NCBI GenBank assembly: GCA_034231615.1
Contig: CM067317.1
Span: 47,621,376 to 47,685,375 of the forward strand
Length of the DNA stretch: 64,000 bases
Direction of reading: 5' to 3'
Origin: Meghimatium bilineatum
Lineage: Eukaryota; Mollusca; Gastropoda; Stylommatophora; Philomycidae
Shown here: piece after piece, positions 32,707-43,997 of the stretch
Layout: every line of letters starts with the position of its first letter
How positions within the stretch are numbered: the first letter of the stretch is position 1
Made by a program: the position numbers and the translations under genes
Notes under the pieces: generated by a model
The model's database searches: none
Told to the model about the DNA's origin: nothing
What the model saw: the letters and a program-made list of their open reading frames with translations, nothing else

Positions 32707-34040
32707 ATAGATAGAATGACTTTGATCCTGATATTTAGCAGATAATGGCTTTGAGCCTGATGAATAGTAGATAATGGCTTTGAGCCTGATATTTAGTAGA
32801 TAATGGCTTTGAGCCTGATGAATAGTAGATAATGGCTTTGAGCCTGATATTTAGTAGATAATGGCTTTGAGCCTGATATTTAGTAGATAATGGCTTTGAG
32901 CCTGATATTTAGTAGATAATGGCTTTGAGCCTGATATTTAGCAGATAATGGCTTTGAGCCTGATATTTAGTAGATAATGGCTTTGAGCCTGATGAATAGT
33001 AGATAATGGCTTTGAGCCTGATATTTAGTAGATAATGGCTTTGAGCCTGATATTTAGTAGATAATGGCTTTGAGCCTGATATTTAGCAGATAATGGCTTT
33101 GAGCCTGATATTTAGCAGATAATGGCTTTGAGCCTGATATTTAGTAGATAATGGCTTTGAGCCTGATGAATAGTAGATAATGGCTTTGAGCCTGATATTT
33201 AGTAGATAATGGCTTTGAGCCTGATGAATAGTAGATAATGGCTTTGAGCCTGATATTTAGTAGATAATGGCTTTGAGCCTGATATTTAGTAGATAATGGC
33301 TTTGAGCCTGATATTTAGCAGATAATGGCTTTGAGCCTGATATTTAGTAGATAATGGCTTTGAGCCTGATATTTAGTAGATAATGGCTTTGAGCCTGATG
33401 AATAGTAGATAATGGCTTTGAGCCTGATATTTAGTAGATAATGGCTTTGAGCCTGATATTTAGTAGATAATGGCTTTGAGCCTGATATTTAGCAGATAAT
33501 GGCTTTGAGCCTGATATTTAGTAGATAATGGCTTTGAGCCTGATGAATAGTAGATAATGGCTTTGAGCCTGATATTTAGTAGATAATGGCTTTGAGCCTG
33601 ATGAATAGTAGATAATGGCTTTGAGCCTGATATTTAGTAGATAATGGCTTTGAGCCTGATATTTAGTAGATAATGGCTTTGAGCCTGATATTTAGCAGAT
33701 AATGGCTTTGAGCCTGATATTTAGCAGATAATGGCTTTGAGCCTGATATTTAGCAGATAATGGCTTTGAGCCTGATATTTAGCAGATAATGGCTTTGAGC
33801 CTGATGAATAGTAGATAATGGCTTTGAGCCTGATATTTAGTAGATAATGGCTTTGAGCCTGATATTTAGTAGATAATGGCTTTGAGCCTGATATTTAGTA
33901 GATAATGGCTTTGAGCCTGATATTTAGCAGATAATGGCTTTGGGCCTGATATTTAGTAGATAATGGCTTTGAGCCTGATATTTAGTAGATAATGGCTTTG
34001 AGCCTGATATTTAGTAGATAATGGATTTGAGCCTGATCGT
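32707..34040. repeat. 29-bp minisatellite, about 45 copies
   Basis: Unit GATATTTAGTAGATAATGGC plus TTTGAGCCT. Variants GATGAATAGTAG and ATTTAGCAG recur in similar order several times. Very homogeneous. Confidence 0.97.
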
Positions 34041-34071
34041 GTTTTATTTTATGTACTTGTAATGAGTTGGA

Positions 34072-34318
34072 TGGATTACATTGCGCAATAGTTTACGCCC
34101 TGACTTCGTATATGAGTGGACCTGGGATCAAACCTCAGCTGAGGTGGAACTGTTTTTCAGACCGCAGCGGCTCCCAGGTCGACCAAGCCCTAATTAGGTA
34201 CCGGATTAATCAAGAAAGTAAAGACTGGGAGGGAGAGGAGATGGCTACCGCCCTCATATAGCATAGCCACTGAAATATGAGATCGCTAACATCTCACACC
34301 ACTATAGCATTAATAAAT
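34072..34318 (+). mobile_element. tRNA-derived SINE, about 245 bp
   Basis: Head TTGCGCAATAGTTTACGCCC (decayed box A) and GGGATCAAACC (decayed box B). Body: CTGTTTTTCAGACCGCAGCGG, CTCCCAGGTCGACCAAGCC, AAAGACTGGGAGGGAGAGGA, GATGGCTACCGCCCTCAT. End: ACATCTCACACC...GCATTAATAAATGG. It matches the better-preserved minus-strand copy at 51505-51757 along its length. Confidence 0.85.
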
Positions 34319-34384
34319 GGTTATGGGTTAATTTTTCTTTACCTTTATAATACCTGTTCTATATCTGATGTCTTCATTTCCTAA

Positions 34385-34620
34385 CGCTTGTCATTTGGTT
34401 GATGTCTTAATTTCCTAACACATGTCATCTGGTAACTGACAATTTTTCTCAAGCATTTCATTTCACATGTCATTATCTTTCTCTTTTGTGAACTGGCGTA
34501 TGATCGAGAGGCCAGAGCGTTGGTTGTGAGGTACATCAAACAGTTTATGTAATCTCCCAGTAAGTACTGTTTTCTTTTACATTTCGCAGGCAAAACGATG
34601 GCAAAACATGTCTGCATCTT
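34385..34620 (-). pseudogene. LINE RT fragment (family G), antisense relic
   Basis: The minus strand reads LMYLTTNALASRSYASSQKR, then KIMTCEMKCLRKIVS, like the EMRCLRK segment at 56310-56350 and the usual M-F/Y-LR-IV segment after the thumb of LINE RTs. There is a direct repeat nearby (GATGTCTTAATTTCCTAACAC-type, twice, 34370-34430). Confidence 0.55.
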
Positions 34621-34622
34621 GA

Positions 34623-34928
34623 GTGACTATGAGTATGATTAAGAAGATGCAAGTGGGTCTCGTTTGCGAACAGTGGATTGAAGACTTGAGAAAGGCAAGA
34701 TTGAAAGTAGCTACACTTATTTTCGTGTCGGAACATGTGGGTGTTCGAAGCAATCAGCTGGCGCCATGCGTGATTGCGACACGGGCAATGGATCGAGCAG
34801 ACGTTTTGAACTCCTTAAGAGATATAACACGCGAGAGTGAGACTAATGTGGATGATGATTCCTTTTCAATGGCTAGGATTAAAGATCAGGGATTGAAAGG
34901 CGGTGTTGCTAGAAGTGAACATTTTTGA
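34623..34928 (+). CDS. Hypothetical ORF, 101 codons
   Basis: An open frame from ATG 34623 to the TGA after HF at 34928, with mixed, non-repetitive composition: IEDLRKARLKVATLIFVSEH, VLNSLRDITRES, DDDSFSMARIKDQGLKGG. It does not come from a tandem repeat and is not antisense to a recognised LINE motif. A stop lies just upstream of the ATG. I do not recognise a family. It may be a fragment of a transposon-encoded protein. Low confidence that it is expressed. Confidence 0.25.
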   Translation: MTMSMIKKMQVGLVCEQWIEDLRKARLKVATLIFVSEHVGVRSNQLAPCVIATRAMDRADVLNSLRDITRESETNVDDDSFSMARIKDQGLKGGVARSEHF

Positions 34929-35199
34929 GGGTGCAGAAGAATGATAGTCAACCAGCATAGGACCGGTACTGTCAGCAGAAGTGTAATGGCGGATATGCTC
35001 AGTTATAGATTGCAGTAATAATGGACGTGTCCAGTTTACAGTAATGATGATCCGATCACTAAATATCTGACTAACTGTTATCTTTCAGAACGTAAATTAA
35101 ATAACTGAGCCGTACGTGACGTGACCACAGCAACAGCATGTAGTCTTTATCACACAAGCCACTCCAAAACTTCCTGTCACTCACTGTCTAGAAAAATGC

Positions 35200-35735
35200 A
35201 TTATTGACATATTGTGTTTGTGTGATGTCATTGTCCAAGTCTGGTATTGGTAACATTTGTGTGATGTCAGTGCCCAAGTCCGGTGTTGGTAACATTTATG
35301 TGATGTCTGTGTCCAAGTCTGGTATTGATAACATTTATGTGATGTCAGTGTCCAAGTCTGGTATTGATAACATTTATGTGATGTCAGTGTCCAAGTCTGG
35401 TATTGATAACATTTATGTGATGTCAGTGTCCAAGTTTGGTATTGATAACATTTATGTGATGTATTGTCCAAGTCTGGTATTGATACATTTATAATTGTGT
35501 GATGTATTGTCCAAGTCTGGTATTGATAACATTTATGTGATGTCAGTGTCCAATTCTGGTATTGATAACATTTATGTGATGTCAGTGTCCAAGTCTGGTA
35601 TTGATAACATTTATAATTGTGTGATGTATTGTCCAAGTCTGGTATTGATAACATTTATAATTGTGTGATGTATTGTCCAAGTCTGGTATTGATAACATTT
35701 ATAATTGTGTGATGTTTTGTCCAAGTCTGGTATTG
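35200..35735. repeat. 39-bp minisatellite, about 14 copies
   Basis: Unit GTGATGTCAGTGTCCAAGTC plus TGGTATTGATAACATTTAT. Some copies carry an added AATT or lack CAG. The ORFs (SVSKSGIDNIYVM plus; QTWTLTSHKCYQY minus) follow from 39 = 3 x 13. Confidence 0.95.
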
Positions 35736-35814
35736 GTAATAGAGTGTTGGTAGAAAAATACTCTTTATTAATTATTATTTGACTTTGATCTTGATCATCG
35801 GATGTTGAAATAGT

Positions 35815-36215
35815 GATGTCATGATAAGTCAATGTGTGTGTTTGTGTTTAAGTAATGATGTCATGATAAGTCTATGTGTGTGTTTTTGTTTAAGTAATGA
35901 TGTCATGATAAGTCTATGTGTGTGTTTTTGTTTAAGTAATGATGTCATGATAAGTCTATGTGTGTGTTTTTGTTTAAGTAATGATGTCATGATAAGTCAA
36001 TGTGTGTGTGTTTGTTAAGTAATGATGTCATGATAAGTCAATGTGTGTGTGTGTGTTTGTTTAAGTAATGATGTCATGATAAGTCAATGTGTGTGTGTTT
36101 GTTTAAGTAATGATGTCATGATAAGTCAATGTGTGTGTTTGTGTTTGTTTAAGTAATGATGTCATGATAAGTCAATGTGTGTGTTTTTGTTTAAGTAATG
36201 ATTTCATGATAAGTC
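35815..36215. repeat. 42-bp minisatellite, about 10 copies
   Basis: Unit GTCATGATAAGTCTATGTGT plus GTGTTTTTGTTTAAGTAATGAT, with a variable GT microsatellite inside each copy. Confidence 0.95.
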
Positions 36216-36351
36216 AGTATGTTTGTATTTTGACATGTTGTTGCTGCAGATTAAACACAACCATTTTAGCACAGTTTTCATAAAACGAAAAGATGGACAG
36301 AGTGAAAGAATCATAGATACAAAAACATGCGATATTCGAGAAGATCTAAAT

Positions 36352-37002
36352 TAATGTCCACTTTAAATGTTTATATTAATGTCCACTTTAAATGTTTATA
36401 TTAATGTCTACTTTAAAATGTTTATATTAATGTCCACTTTAAATGTTTATATTAATGTCCACTTTAAATGTTTATATTAATGTCCACTTTAAATGTTTAT
36501 ATTAATGTCCACTTTAAATGTTTATATTAATGTCCACTTTAAATGTTTATATTAATGTCCACTTTAAATGTTTATATTAATGTCCACTTTAAATGTTTAT
36601 ATTAATGTCCACTTTAAATGTTTATATTAATGTCCACTTTAAATGTTTATATTAATGTCCACTTTAAATGTTTATATTAATGTCCACTTTAAATGTTTAT
36701 ATTAATGTCCACTTTAAATGTTTATATCAATGTCCACTTTAAATGTTTATATTAATGTCCACTTTAAATGTTTATATTAATGTCCACTTTAAATGTTTAT
36801 ATTAATGTCCACTTTAAATGTTTATATCAATGTCCACTTTAAATGTTTATATCAATGTCCACTTTAAATGTTTATATTAATGTCCACTTTAAATGTTTAT
36901 ATTAATGTCCACTTTAAATGTTTATATTAATGTCCACTTTAAATGTTTATATTAATGTCCACTTTAAATGTTTATATTAATGTCCACTTTAAATGTTTAT
37001 AT
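36352..37002. repeat. 25-bp minisatellite, about 26 copies, nearly identical
   Basis: Unit TTAATGTCCACTTTAAATGT plus TTATA. Almost no variation apart from occasional ATCAATG and one ATGTCTAC...AAAATG copy at the left edge. Confidence 0.97.
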
Positions 37003-38150
37003 AGATGGAGTAACTCTTCTTCTTTATTTAATCTCTCGCTCCCACAGATTAGCAGACTGTATTTCCGAGAACGTAAAGCATTGAATCATAATTTACCATT
37101 TGTTTACCTTATCTGACTTTCGATCGACACATCCGAGTTGCGCATAGCTTCGTGGTCACTGTGATCCTCTATTGAATTGTACAGCCAACCTCGCCCAGAA
37201 CCTACTTAGTTACACTTACGACATACAGTACATGTCACATTGTCTCTATTCTTTGCTCCTCTATCGGTCCCTGCAACACACGAGTTAGACCAAGACATGT
37301 AAGAAGCGCAATAACAATATAAAAACAATGTCAGTGAAACAGATCAAGGTAGCTTTGAGCAACAGGTTCATATACTCAGGTAAGCAGGTGGTACAGGTGT
37401 GAAAGCTACTATTGTTTTAGTGATAAATATTAGTACCAACCTACCAATTTCCGTTTATCTCCATGATTGCCTTATGTTACCACAGCCCTCACATTTCCAG
37501 CCTGCGGGGTTGTTTCCTGATGATGACGATTTATCTCTTTACTGCAGGTGACCAAACATTTACTAGTGGCAGTGAGTGGGGGGGGGGGGGGGGGGGGGGA
37601 GAATGACCAGAGACTTACATTTTTTCATATTTGTTCAGGTGATGAATCGCAGAGCAAGAATACGAGACCTCTACCTTTTGACCTGCCTCATACTTTACTG
37701 AAAAATATTGTTGGCCCACATACAGCATGATTCCAACCCTAACCCTCGAGTTATGAATGTTTTGAAAAGGAAATTTCTCACTCATTTTTAGCCTGCAAAA
37801 ATCCACGTTCACACAGTCGCTACTACGTCATAAAGTCTTCCATTTTGTCTGATACACAGGTAATTTTTGGAATATCTCTGAAGTAAGGCAGCGGGGCAGA
37901 CAGGTGGAAGGGGTAACAAATGCCGCGGTGTACGTGCATTTAAAGAGCGGTCTCATTTCTTTAAATTGTAGGTGGCAGTGGTAGATGTCGAACACAATTA
38001 ATAGCCATATCCTTATTAAACGTCGGGAAGACTGATCAATAGGTGCGCTATTATTTGTTAAGATAAAAATTGAAGTGATGATTGTGCAGTGTGTTAGTGT
38101 AAATAGCAAATGCTCTGGGTTCAACACTATGATATCTTCAGCTGTTTACA
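37003..38150. other. No gene recognised; one long G-run
   Basis: No domain in any frame. Several short ORFs without features. Confidence 0.45.
37578..37599. repeat. Poly-G tract, 22 Gs
   Basis: Uninterrupted G22, the longest of several G/C runs in the window (others near 29088, 31345, 44378, 49314, 52045 and 52084). Confidence 0.97.
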
Positions 38151-38154
38151 GGGT

Positions 38155-38535
38155 AATCGTTGCATTGTTGTGTGGGTCTAATCGTTGCATTGTTGTGTGG
38201 GTCTAATCGTTGCATTGTTGTGTGGGTCTAATCGTTGCATTGTTGTGTGGGTCTAATCATTGCATTGTTGTGTGGGTCTAATCGTTGCATTGTTGTGTGG
38301 GTCTAATCGTTGCAATTGTTGTGTGGGTCTAATCGTTGCATTGTTGTGTGGGTCTAATCGTTGCATTGTTGTGTGGGTCTAATCGTTGCATTGTTGTGTG
38401 GGTCTAATCGTTGCATTGTTGTGTGGGTCTAATCGTTGCATTGTTGTGTGGGTCTAATCGTTGCATTGTTGTGTGGGTCTAATCGTTGCATTCTTGTGTG
38501 GGTCTAATCGTTGCATTGTTGTGTGGGTCTGATCT
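38155..38535. repeat. 25-bp minisatellite, about 15 copies
   Basis: Unit TTGCATTGTTGTGTGGGTCT plus AATCG, very homogeneous. Confidence 0.97.
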
Positions 38536-38624
38536 CATCAATGTTGTGTGGATATAAAATCATCATTTCATTGTTGATGTAATCTTATCATCGTTTTCTG
38601 GATGTAATCTTTTGGTTTTGTGAT

Positions 38625-39330
38625 AACAATCTTAGTATTGTTGTATGAATACAATCTTAGCATTGTTGTGTGAATACAATCTTAGCATTGTTGTGTGAAT
38701 ACAATCTTAGAACTGTTATGTGAATACAATCTTAGCATTATTGTATGAAAACAATCTTAGCATTGTTGTATGAATACAATCTTAGCATTGTTGTATGAAA
38801 ACAATCTTAGCATTATTGTATGAATACAATCTTAGCATTATTGTATGAAAACAATCTTAGAATTATTGTGTGAATACAATCTTAGAACTGTTATGTGAAT
38901 ACAATCTTAGCATTATTGTATGAAAACAATCTTAGCATTGTTGTATGAATACAATCTTAGCATTGTTGTATGAAAACAATCTTAGCATTATTGTATGAAT
39001 ACAATCTTAGCATTATTGTATGAAAAACAATCTTAGAATTATTGTGTGAATACAATCTTAGAACTGTTATGTGAATACAATCTTAGCATTATTGTATGAA
39101 AACAATCTTAGCATTATTGTATGAAAACAATCTTAGCATTGTTGTATGAATACAATCTTAAGCATTGTTGTGTGAATACAATCTTAGAATTATTGTGTGA
39201 ATACAATCTTAGAACTGTTATGTGAATACAATCTTAGAACTGTTGTGTGAATACAATCTTAGAACTGTTGTGTGAATACAATCTTTGTATTGTTGTGTGA
39301 ATACAATCTTTGCATTGTTGTGTGAATACT
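38625..39330. repeat. 25-bp minisatellite with a 175-bp higher-order repeat
   Basis: Unit ATTGTTGTATGAATACAATC plus TTAGC. A block of seven units, starting with AGAACTGTTATG (38709, 38884 and 39061), repeats with the same internal variants at a spacing of 175-176 bp. Confidence 0.95.
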
Positions 39331-39404
39331 TCATTGCCAAAATTGCGATTTGTCATCACAGCTCAATTCTAAATCTCAATGAAAGTGACCGAACCATATA
39401 TAGA

Positions 39405-39475
39405 GCACGTGATATACAGAGCCCGTGATATACAGAGCCCATTGATATAGAGAGCATGTGATAGACATTGGCGTG
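39405..39475. repeat. About 20-bp repeat, 3-4 copies
   Basis: GTGATATACAGAGCCC and close variants. Confidence 0.75.
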
Positions 39476-39604
39476 AGCAATCACTAGTGGTCATCGTTTC
39501 ACAGGATTAACATGATTATCATATCGTTACCTCGAGACAAGCCAACCAACAAGAGCAAGTCTTTTGAATTCTCTGAAATAACAGACACACGACGACTGAC
39601 ATGA

Positions 39605-39870
39605 TTATTCTTTACTACTAGATGTCCTTACGTTGGAATGAACTTGAGTCACAAACGTCCTTACGTTGGAATTAACTTGAGTCACAGACGTCCCTACTAT
39701 GGAATTAACTTGAGTCACAGACGTCCTTACGTCGGAATTAACTTGAGTCACAGGACGTCCTTACGTCGGAATTAACTTGAGTCACAGACGTCCTTACGTT
39801 GAATTAACTTGAGTCACAGACGACCTTACGTTGGAATTAACTTGACAGGCGCCCTTACGTTGGACTGAAC
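39605..39870. repeat. 33-bp minisatellite, about 8 copies
   Basis: Unit GACGTCCTTACGTTGGAATT plus AACTTGAGTCACA. The last copies are shortened. Confidence 0.93.
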
Positions 39871-39959
39871 TGACTCAAATGACATCGTGAATATACATCG
39901 TCTGCAATAGGCAGATCAATTTGTTTGATAAACTAGATATCAATAAACTGCTGTTAAAT

Positions 39960-40240
39960 TTGTGAAAAAATGTCACTTATGTGAGGCACCTTCTTTTCAA
40001 GCACAGACGTGAGTCCAATTTTGTCGTATCATAGATGTAAACCAATAAACTGATGGATGTCTGAGTTCAGATAATCCTCCCACTACAACATCTGACATTA
40101 TACGTGCATAGATTTTTTCTTTGGTTAAGAAAAATTTACCTCTTATAGTTAGTTAAGTACGCTCCTTTCAACAGCGGACGTTAGTTCAATTCGGTTATAT
40201 CAGAGATTTACAACCATAAAAAAATAATGGAAGTCATGGT
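39960..40240. repeat. Diverged direct duplication of about 100 bp
   Basis: The segment 39985-40070 (TTCTTTTCAAGCACAGACGT, then GAGTCCAATTTTGTCGTATC) and the segment 40155-40240 (CCTTTCAACAGCGGACGTTA, then GTTCAATTCGGTTATATC) align in order, ending in AAACCAATAAACTGATGGA and ACCATAAAAAAATAATGGA respectively. Likely two old copies of one element. Confidence 0.55.
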
Positions 40241-40630
40241 TGTGGTGGTCTAGTCACCACGACCTCTAGTTTAATGAATGATTTAACATATGTTCTGCTG
40301 ATGGATGTATACTAAATCGGCTTATCTTCAACAGCGTCGAAGCTGATTTTACGCATGAATGGAACATGAATTTCCTGGATTTCCCGCTGAGACGTGTGTG
40401 TACAATGTGAACCACTACCGAGCTTGTATGTAGACACATGGTGAGCATACACCATATACTGAGACATGTATTAAAGAATTTTGTTTATTGATGTATTTAT
40501 TTCCACATTGTCTGAGAGAGAAAAAAGATTACGAATAGTTCCCTAAAAATTAACTCTACAAAGTCATGATCAGCAAGGCGTTATATGAAAATAAATATCG
40601 ATCTAAAATACGTCAACGTGTCTACACATA
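40241..40630. other. No gene recognised
   Basis: Unremarkable AT-rich DNA. A short palindrome (GTGGTGGTCTAGTCACCAC) lies at 40242-40260. Confidence 0.45.
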
Positions 40631-40800
40631 TTTCTTCTTCAGTGTTCATTCTCACACTCCCTCTGTATATCTTTTACAGCAGGACAATGGTACTACTAGA
40701 TTTCCAGCAGGATGAGGTCCAAAGAATGTTAATGCGCTATGTCGTCATTATATTTATATTATGACTCGACACGCCCGTTATCGGCGGTCATTCATATTTA
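40631..40800 (-). mobile_element. GAA-tailed SINE-like element
   Basis: TTCTTCTTCAGTGTTCATTC, then GCAGGACAATGGTACTACT, AGATTTCCAGCAGGATGAGG and GACTCGACACGCCCGTTATC, colinear with 54128-54305 and 54849-55005. Diverged. Confidence 0.75.
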
Positions 40801-41149
40801 AGTATTTAATTTCTGAATTATATTCCTAGATTGCACAGGTAGTTCGTTTTAATGTACTTGAAAGGTTTCGAAAAGTGTAGAGAACTGAGTTAATTGTGCT
40901 AGGATAAAACTCTAGCTGTGTGATAAACGCTGCACACCCACCTTGCTGTCGCCACGTCGTGTACTGTACGAGTTTTTTAAAATGTATCTACTGACAGAAT
41001 AAAAAATGCAGTTCTTACACGGAGACGAACTCTGGGCCTCACGGTTGTGAGACGACCACAGTCTAACATATCGACCTTACTTCTCGTTCCTTGTTCTTTT
41101 CGTGTTATACCCTTTTGTGCCTTGCAGAATTAGGGGTAGAAGAGTTCTA
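40801..41149. other. No gene; possible SINE relic
   Basis: Minus-strand GAGTTCGTCTCC near 41036 is box B-like, but no clear box A is present. Confidence 0.35.
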
Positions 41150-41545
41150 TGGAGATGACTTTATGTCTGCTTTATATCTGTTTATTTTCGTTTACTCCTT
41201 TATTTATATAAACCATCGTTTGCATGGTCTGCCCCTGGCTTTGTAGCAACCGTGTCTGTATAGTAATTCTTTTTGAGGGACACTGTCTGATAGTAATCTG
41301 GAAGCAATGTGAATATCATTTAATCTGTTGTCTTCTGATGTAATCCAGGATTGGCATTGTGTTTGTTAATCTTCTGATGCTTTCAATTCTGATTTTATCT
41401 CTTATTGTTACTCGGAGGATTCTACGTAGACAATTTTTTTGTTGTAACAAGTTTTCTTTTTGCTTTCTTTGTTAATGTCCACGTTTGACATTGGTAGTAT
41501 AGTGATAGTATGATGATCATTTTATATAGTGCAATTTTGTGTTCA
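41150..41545 (-). pseudogene. LINE family F RT C-terminal relic, antisense
   Basis: On the minus strand across several frames: YYQCQTWTLTKKAKRKLVTT, then RRILRVTIRDKIRIESIR, ILDYIRRQQIKW and RQCPSKRI. These match, segment by segment, QSQAWTTKAQDKRKLV, RRIVGISLRDRVRNEYIR, ILEYIKLQQIKW and SDSIPQQ of the 32085-32706 copy. Many indels: an older copy of the same family. Confidence 0.75.
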
Positions 41546-41675
41546 TTTTATATGTTGTTTTCGAAAATAAGCGACATCTACTGTAAGATATGGTATGCTA
41601 TGTTGTATCTATCCGCCATACGCCATACCAAAACTCGGATTTAAATTGAGAAAACATTTCCCACCAACCGCTTAG

Positions 41676-41820
41676 GCATGAAAATCTGCAGTATAGAAGA
41701 CATAAGTGCAGAAAGTAAGCAAAACTTCATTTGTTACGTTTTTGATTACTGTCGTGCTATCAATTAATCACTATTTATATACTTGGTTTCACCAGCCAAA
41801 AATAGCAAAGACCGACCACT
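41676..41820. mobile_element. Foldback MITE, left half (CATGACC family)
   Basis: CAGTATAGAAGACATAAGTG, CAGAAAGTAAGCAAAAC, then CACTATTTATATACTTGG, ending GCCAAAAATAGC, the centre of the family hairpin. The right half is missing. Confidence 0.65.
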
Positions 41821-41856
41821 TAAACGCTAAGAAATAATCAACATACCGGAAAACCA

Positions 41857-42003
41857 GCTTTCTAGGTCCTGAACGCACCTTCTAGGTCCTGAACGCATGG
41901 CACCTTCTAGGACCTGAACGAACCTTCTATCTCCTAAACGCACCTTCTAGGTCCTGAACGCACCTTCTAGGTCATGAACGCACCTTCTAGGTCCTGAACG
42001 CAG
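41857..42003. repeat. 20-bp minisatellite, about 7 copies
   Basis: Unit CTTCTAGGTCCTGAACGCAC; one copy has an added ATGG. Confidence 0.94.
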
Positions 42004-42119
42004 ATGTCTGTAGTACTCAGTCGAAGGTCTCGGTTTGAAGTATTGATCAGGTAAAATTTGGAACAAGGAAATGAAAGTTTGCTAATCTCTGGAAATATGC
42101 ATAATAGCACACCCGAATA

Positions 42120-42155
42120 TACTTTTCGACCAAAAGACCTTCATCAAGAAATAAA
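42120..42155 (+). repeat. Dispersed repeat core, CGACGTTTCG type
   Basis: CTTTTCGACCAAAAGACCTT then CATCAAGAAATAAATATGC. Compare 5341 and 22377. Confidence 0.5.
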
Positions 42156-42335
42156 TATGCAACAAAAAAAAACGTTGAGTAATAATGCCACAATTGAGGT
42201 TCACGTGGCACAACTAAAGATAGATATAACCTGAAAGAGTTAGAACTAGAAGATCAGAGGTTAAACAGCAAAACCATAAAATAGACAAACACATGCAAAT
42301 ATCCGTGAAACAATACAGAGAAATGACTGAACAAC

Positions 42336-42343
42336 ATATATAT

Positions 42344-42377
<34 letters not shown>

Positions 42378-42480
42378 ATANNNNNNNNNNNNNNNNNNNN
42401 NNNNNNNNNNNNNNNNNNNNNNNNNNNNNNNNNNNNNNNNNNNNNNNNNNNNNNNNNNNNNNNNNNNNNNNNNNNNNNNN
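42336..42480. other. (AT)n tract running into a 100-N assembly gap
   Basis: AT dinucleotides from 42336, then N from 42381 to 42480. Exactly 100 Ns suggests a placeholder, so the true length is unknown. Confidence 0.99.
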
Positions 42481-42593
42481 CCTTTATCCTTCCATTGCTG
42501 CTTTTAATCAATTCTACACTCTATCATGTTTAGATATCTCTCACAAGGTCAAGACATTCAACCCAAGGAGTTTAATTTGTGGAATATATCTAC

Positions 42594-42660
42594 TTCTTCT
42601 TCTGTGTTCGTTCTCGTACTCATGTGTATCAGCAGGAGGTAATCCGGAGAACGAAATGAG
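42594..42660 (-). mobile_element. GAA-tailed SINE-like fragment
   Basis: TTCTTCTTCTGTGTTCGTTC TCGTACTC-type start (split for length), then AGCAGGAGGTAATCCGGAGA. Only the tail part of the family is recognisable. Confidence 0.5.
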
Positions 42661-42707
42661 TTGTGACATGTTTTACAGCTCAGTTGCGATATCTGCGTTG
42701 TTTTCGT

Positions 42708-43058
<351 letters not shown>

Positions 43059-43204
43059 CGCTTCATCACTTTTTCCCTAAATTAAATGGGGCATCCAATT
43101 TTACCCTAACACCACCGTAATCGCTTCTTACGTTATCATAGAAGGTAATCAGTGTTGTTATTATTTGCTCCTTTTTTCAGGCACCGGCAACATAGAGGCT
43201 ATGC

Positions 43205-43525
43205 TTGTGATCTAAAATGTTGTGAACTATATCTTGTGAACTATAAATTGTCAACTACAAGTTGTGAACTATATCTTGTGAACTATACATTGTCAACTAC
43301 AAGTTGTGAACTATATCTTGTGAACTATACATTGTCAACTACAACTTGTGAACTATATCTTGTGAACTATAAATTGTCAACTACAACTTCTGAACTATAT
43401 CTTGTGAACCATAAATTGTCAACTACAAGTTGTGAACTATATCTTGTGAACCATAAATTGTCAACTACAACTTGTGAACTATTTCTTGTGAACTCTAAAC
43501 TGTCAACTACAAGTTGTGAACTATA
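43205..43525. repeat. 42-bp minisatellite, about 7-8 copies
   Basis: Unit TTGTGAACTATATCTTGTGA plus ACTATAAATTGTCAACTACAAG, made of three diverged 14-bp parts (each with GTGAACTA or GTCAACTA). The 124-codon ORF is a period artefact. Confidence 0.94.
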
Positions 43526-43867
43526 GACTTGTAATTATTTTATTTTGTTACTTCTGTATAGACTCTGTACTTATATAAACTTTGTTATAAAACTCTGAAC
43601 TATAACTTGTGCAGAGAGAACACAAACAATGAAGCCGTGATGCTTAGAAAGATTGAATGACATTTCGTAACCAACATATAACTGGAATTACCAATGTCTG
43701 TAAGCTGTACCATCTGCTGAAAGAGACTGAACACATATGGGTGTTCCCAAATTACCGTGATGTTAGTTCAGCCTTCGACTGTACTATAAGACCTTTCAAC
43801 AGAAAATGTAAATATGACATGAAAAGCCCATTTTCATTTTTTCCATGGATTTCGATGGTCTGCCTCG

Positions 43868-43997
43868 GCTATTTGTGAAATACGACTCCAAGTTCTCCAA
43901 AAGTGACAAACGAAAATCACGACAATAATAAAAAAAAACGTAATGAATGAGGTCCTAATAATTCTTTACACGTGTCTTCTATACCCAGACGGTCATG
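43868..43997. mobile_element. Foldback MITE, right half (CATGACC family)
   Basis: CTATTTGTGAAATACGACTC (centre), CACGACAATAATAAAAAAAA, then GTGTCTTCTATACCCAGACG and GTCATG, colinear with the right arm of 12225-12466. Confidence 0.7.

Noticed and set aside
34592..34928. Host exon with a 3' splice site (TTTTCTTTTACATTTCGCAG) before an ORF
   Set aside because: A stop codon lies between the putative splice site and the ORF in its frame, and no neighbouring exon was found.
41020..41090. tRNA-derived SINE on the minus strand
   Set aside because: Only a box B-like GAGTTCGTCTCC; no credible box A.
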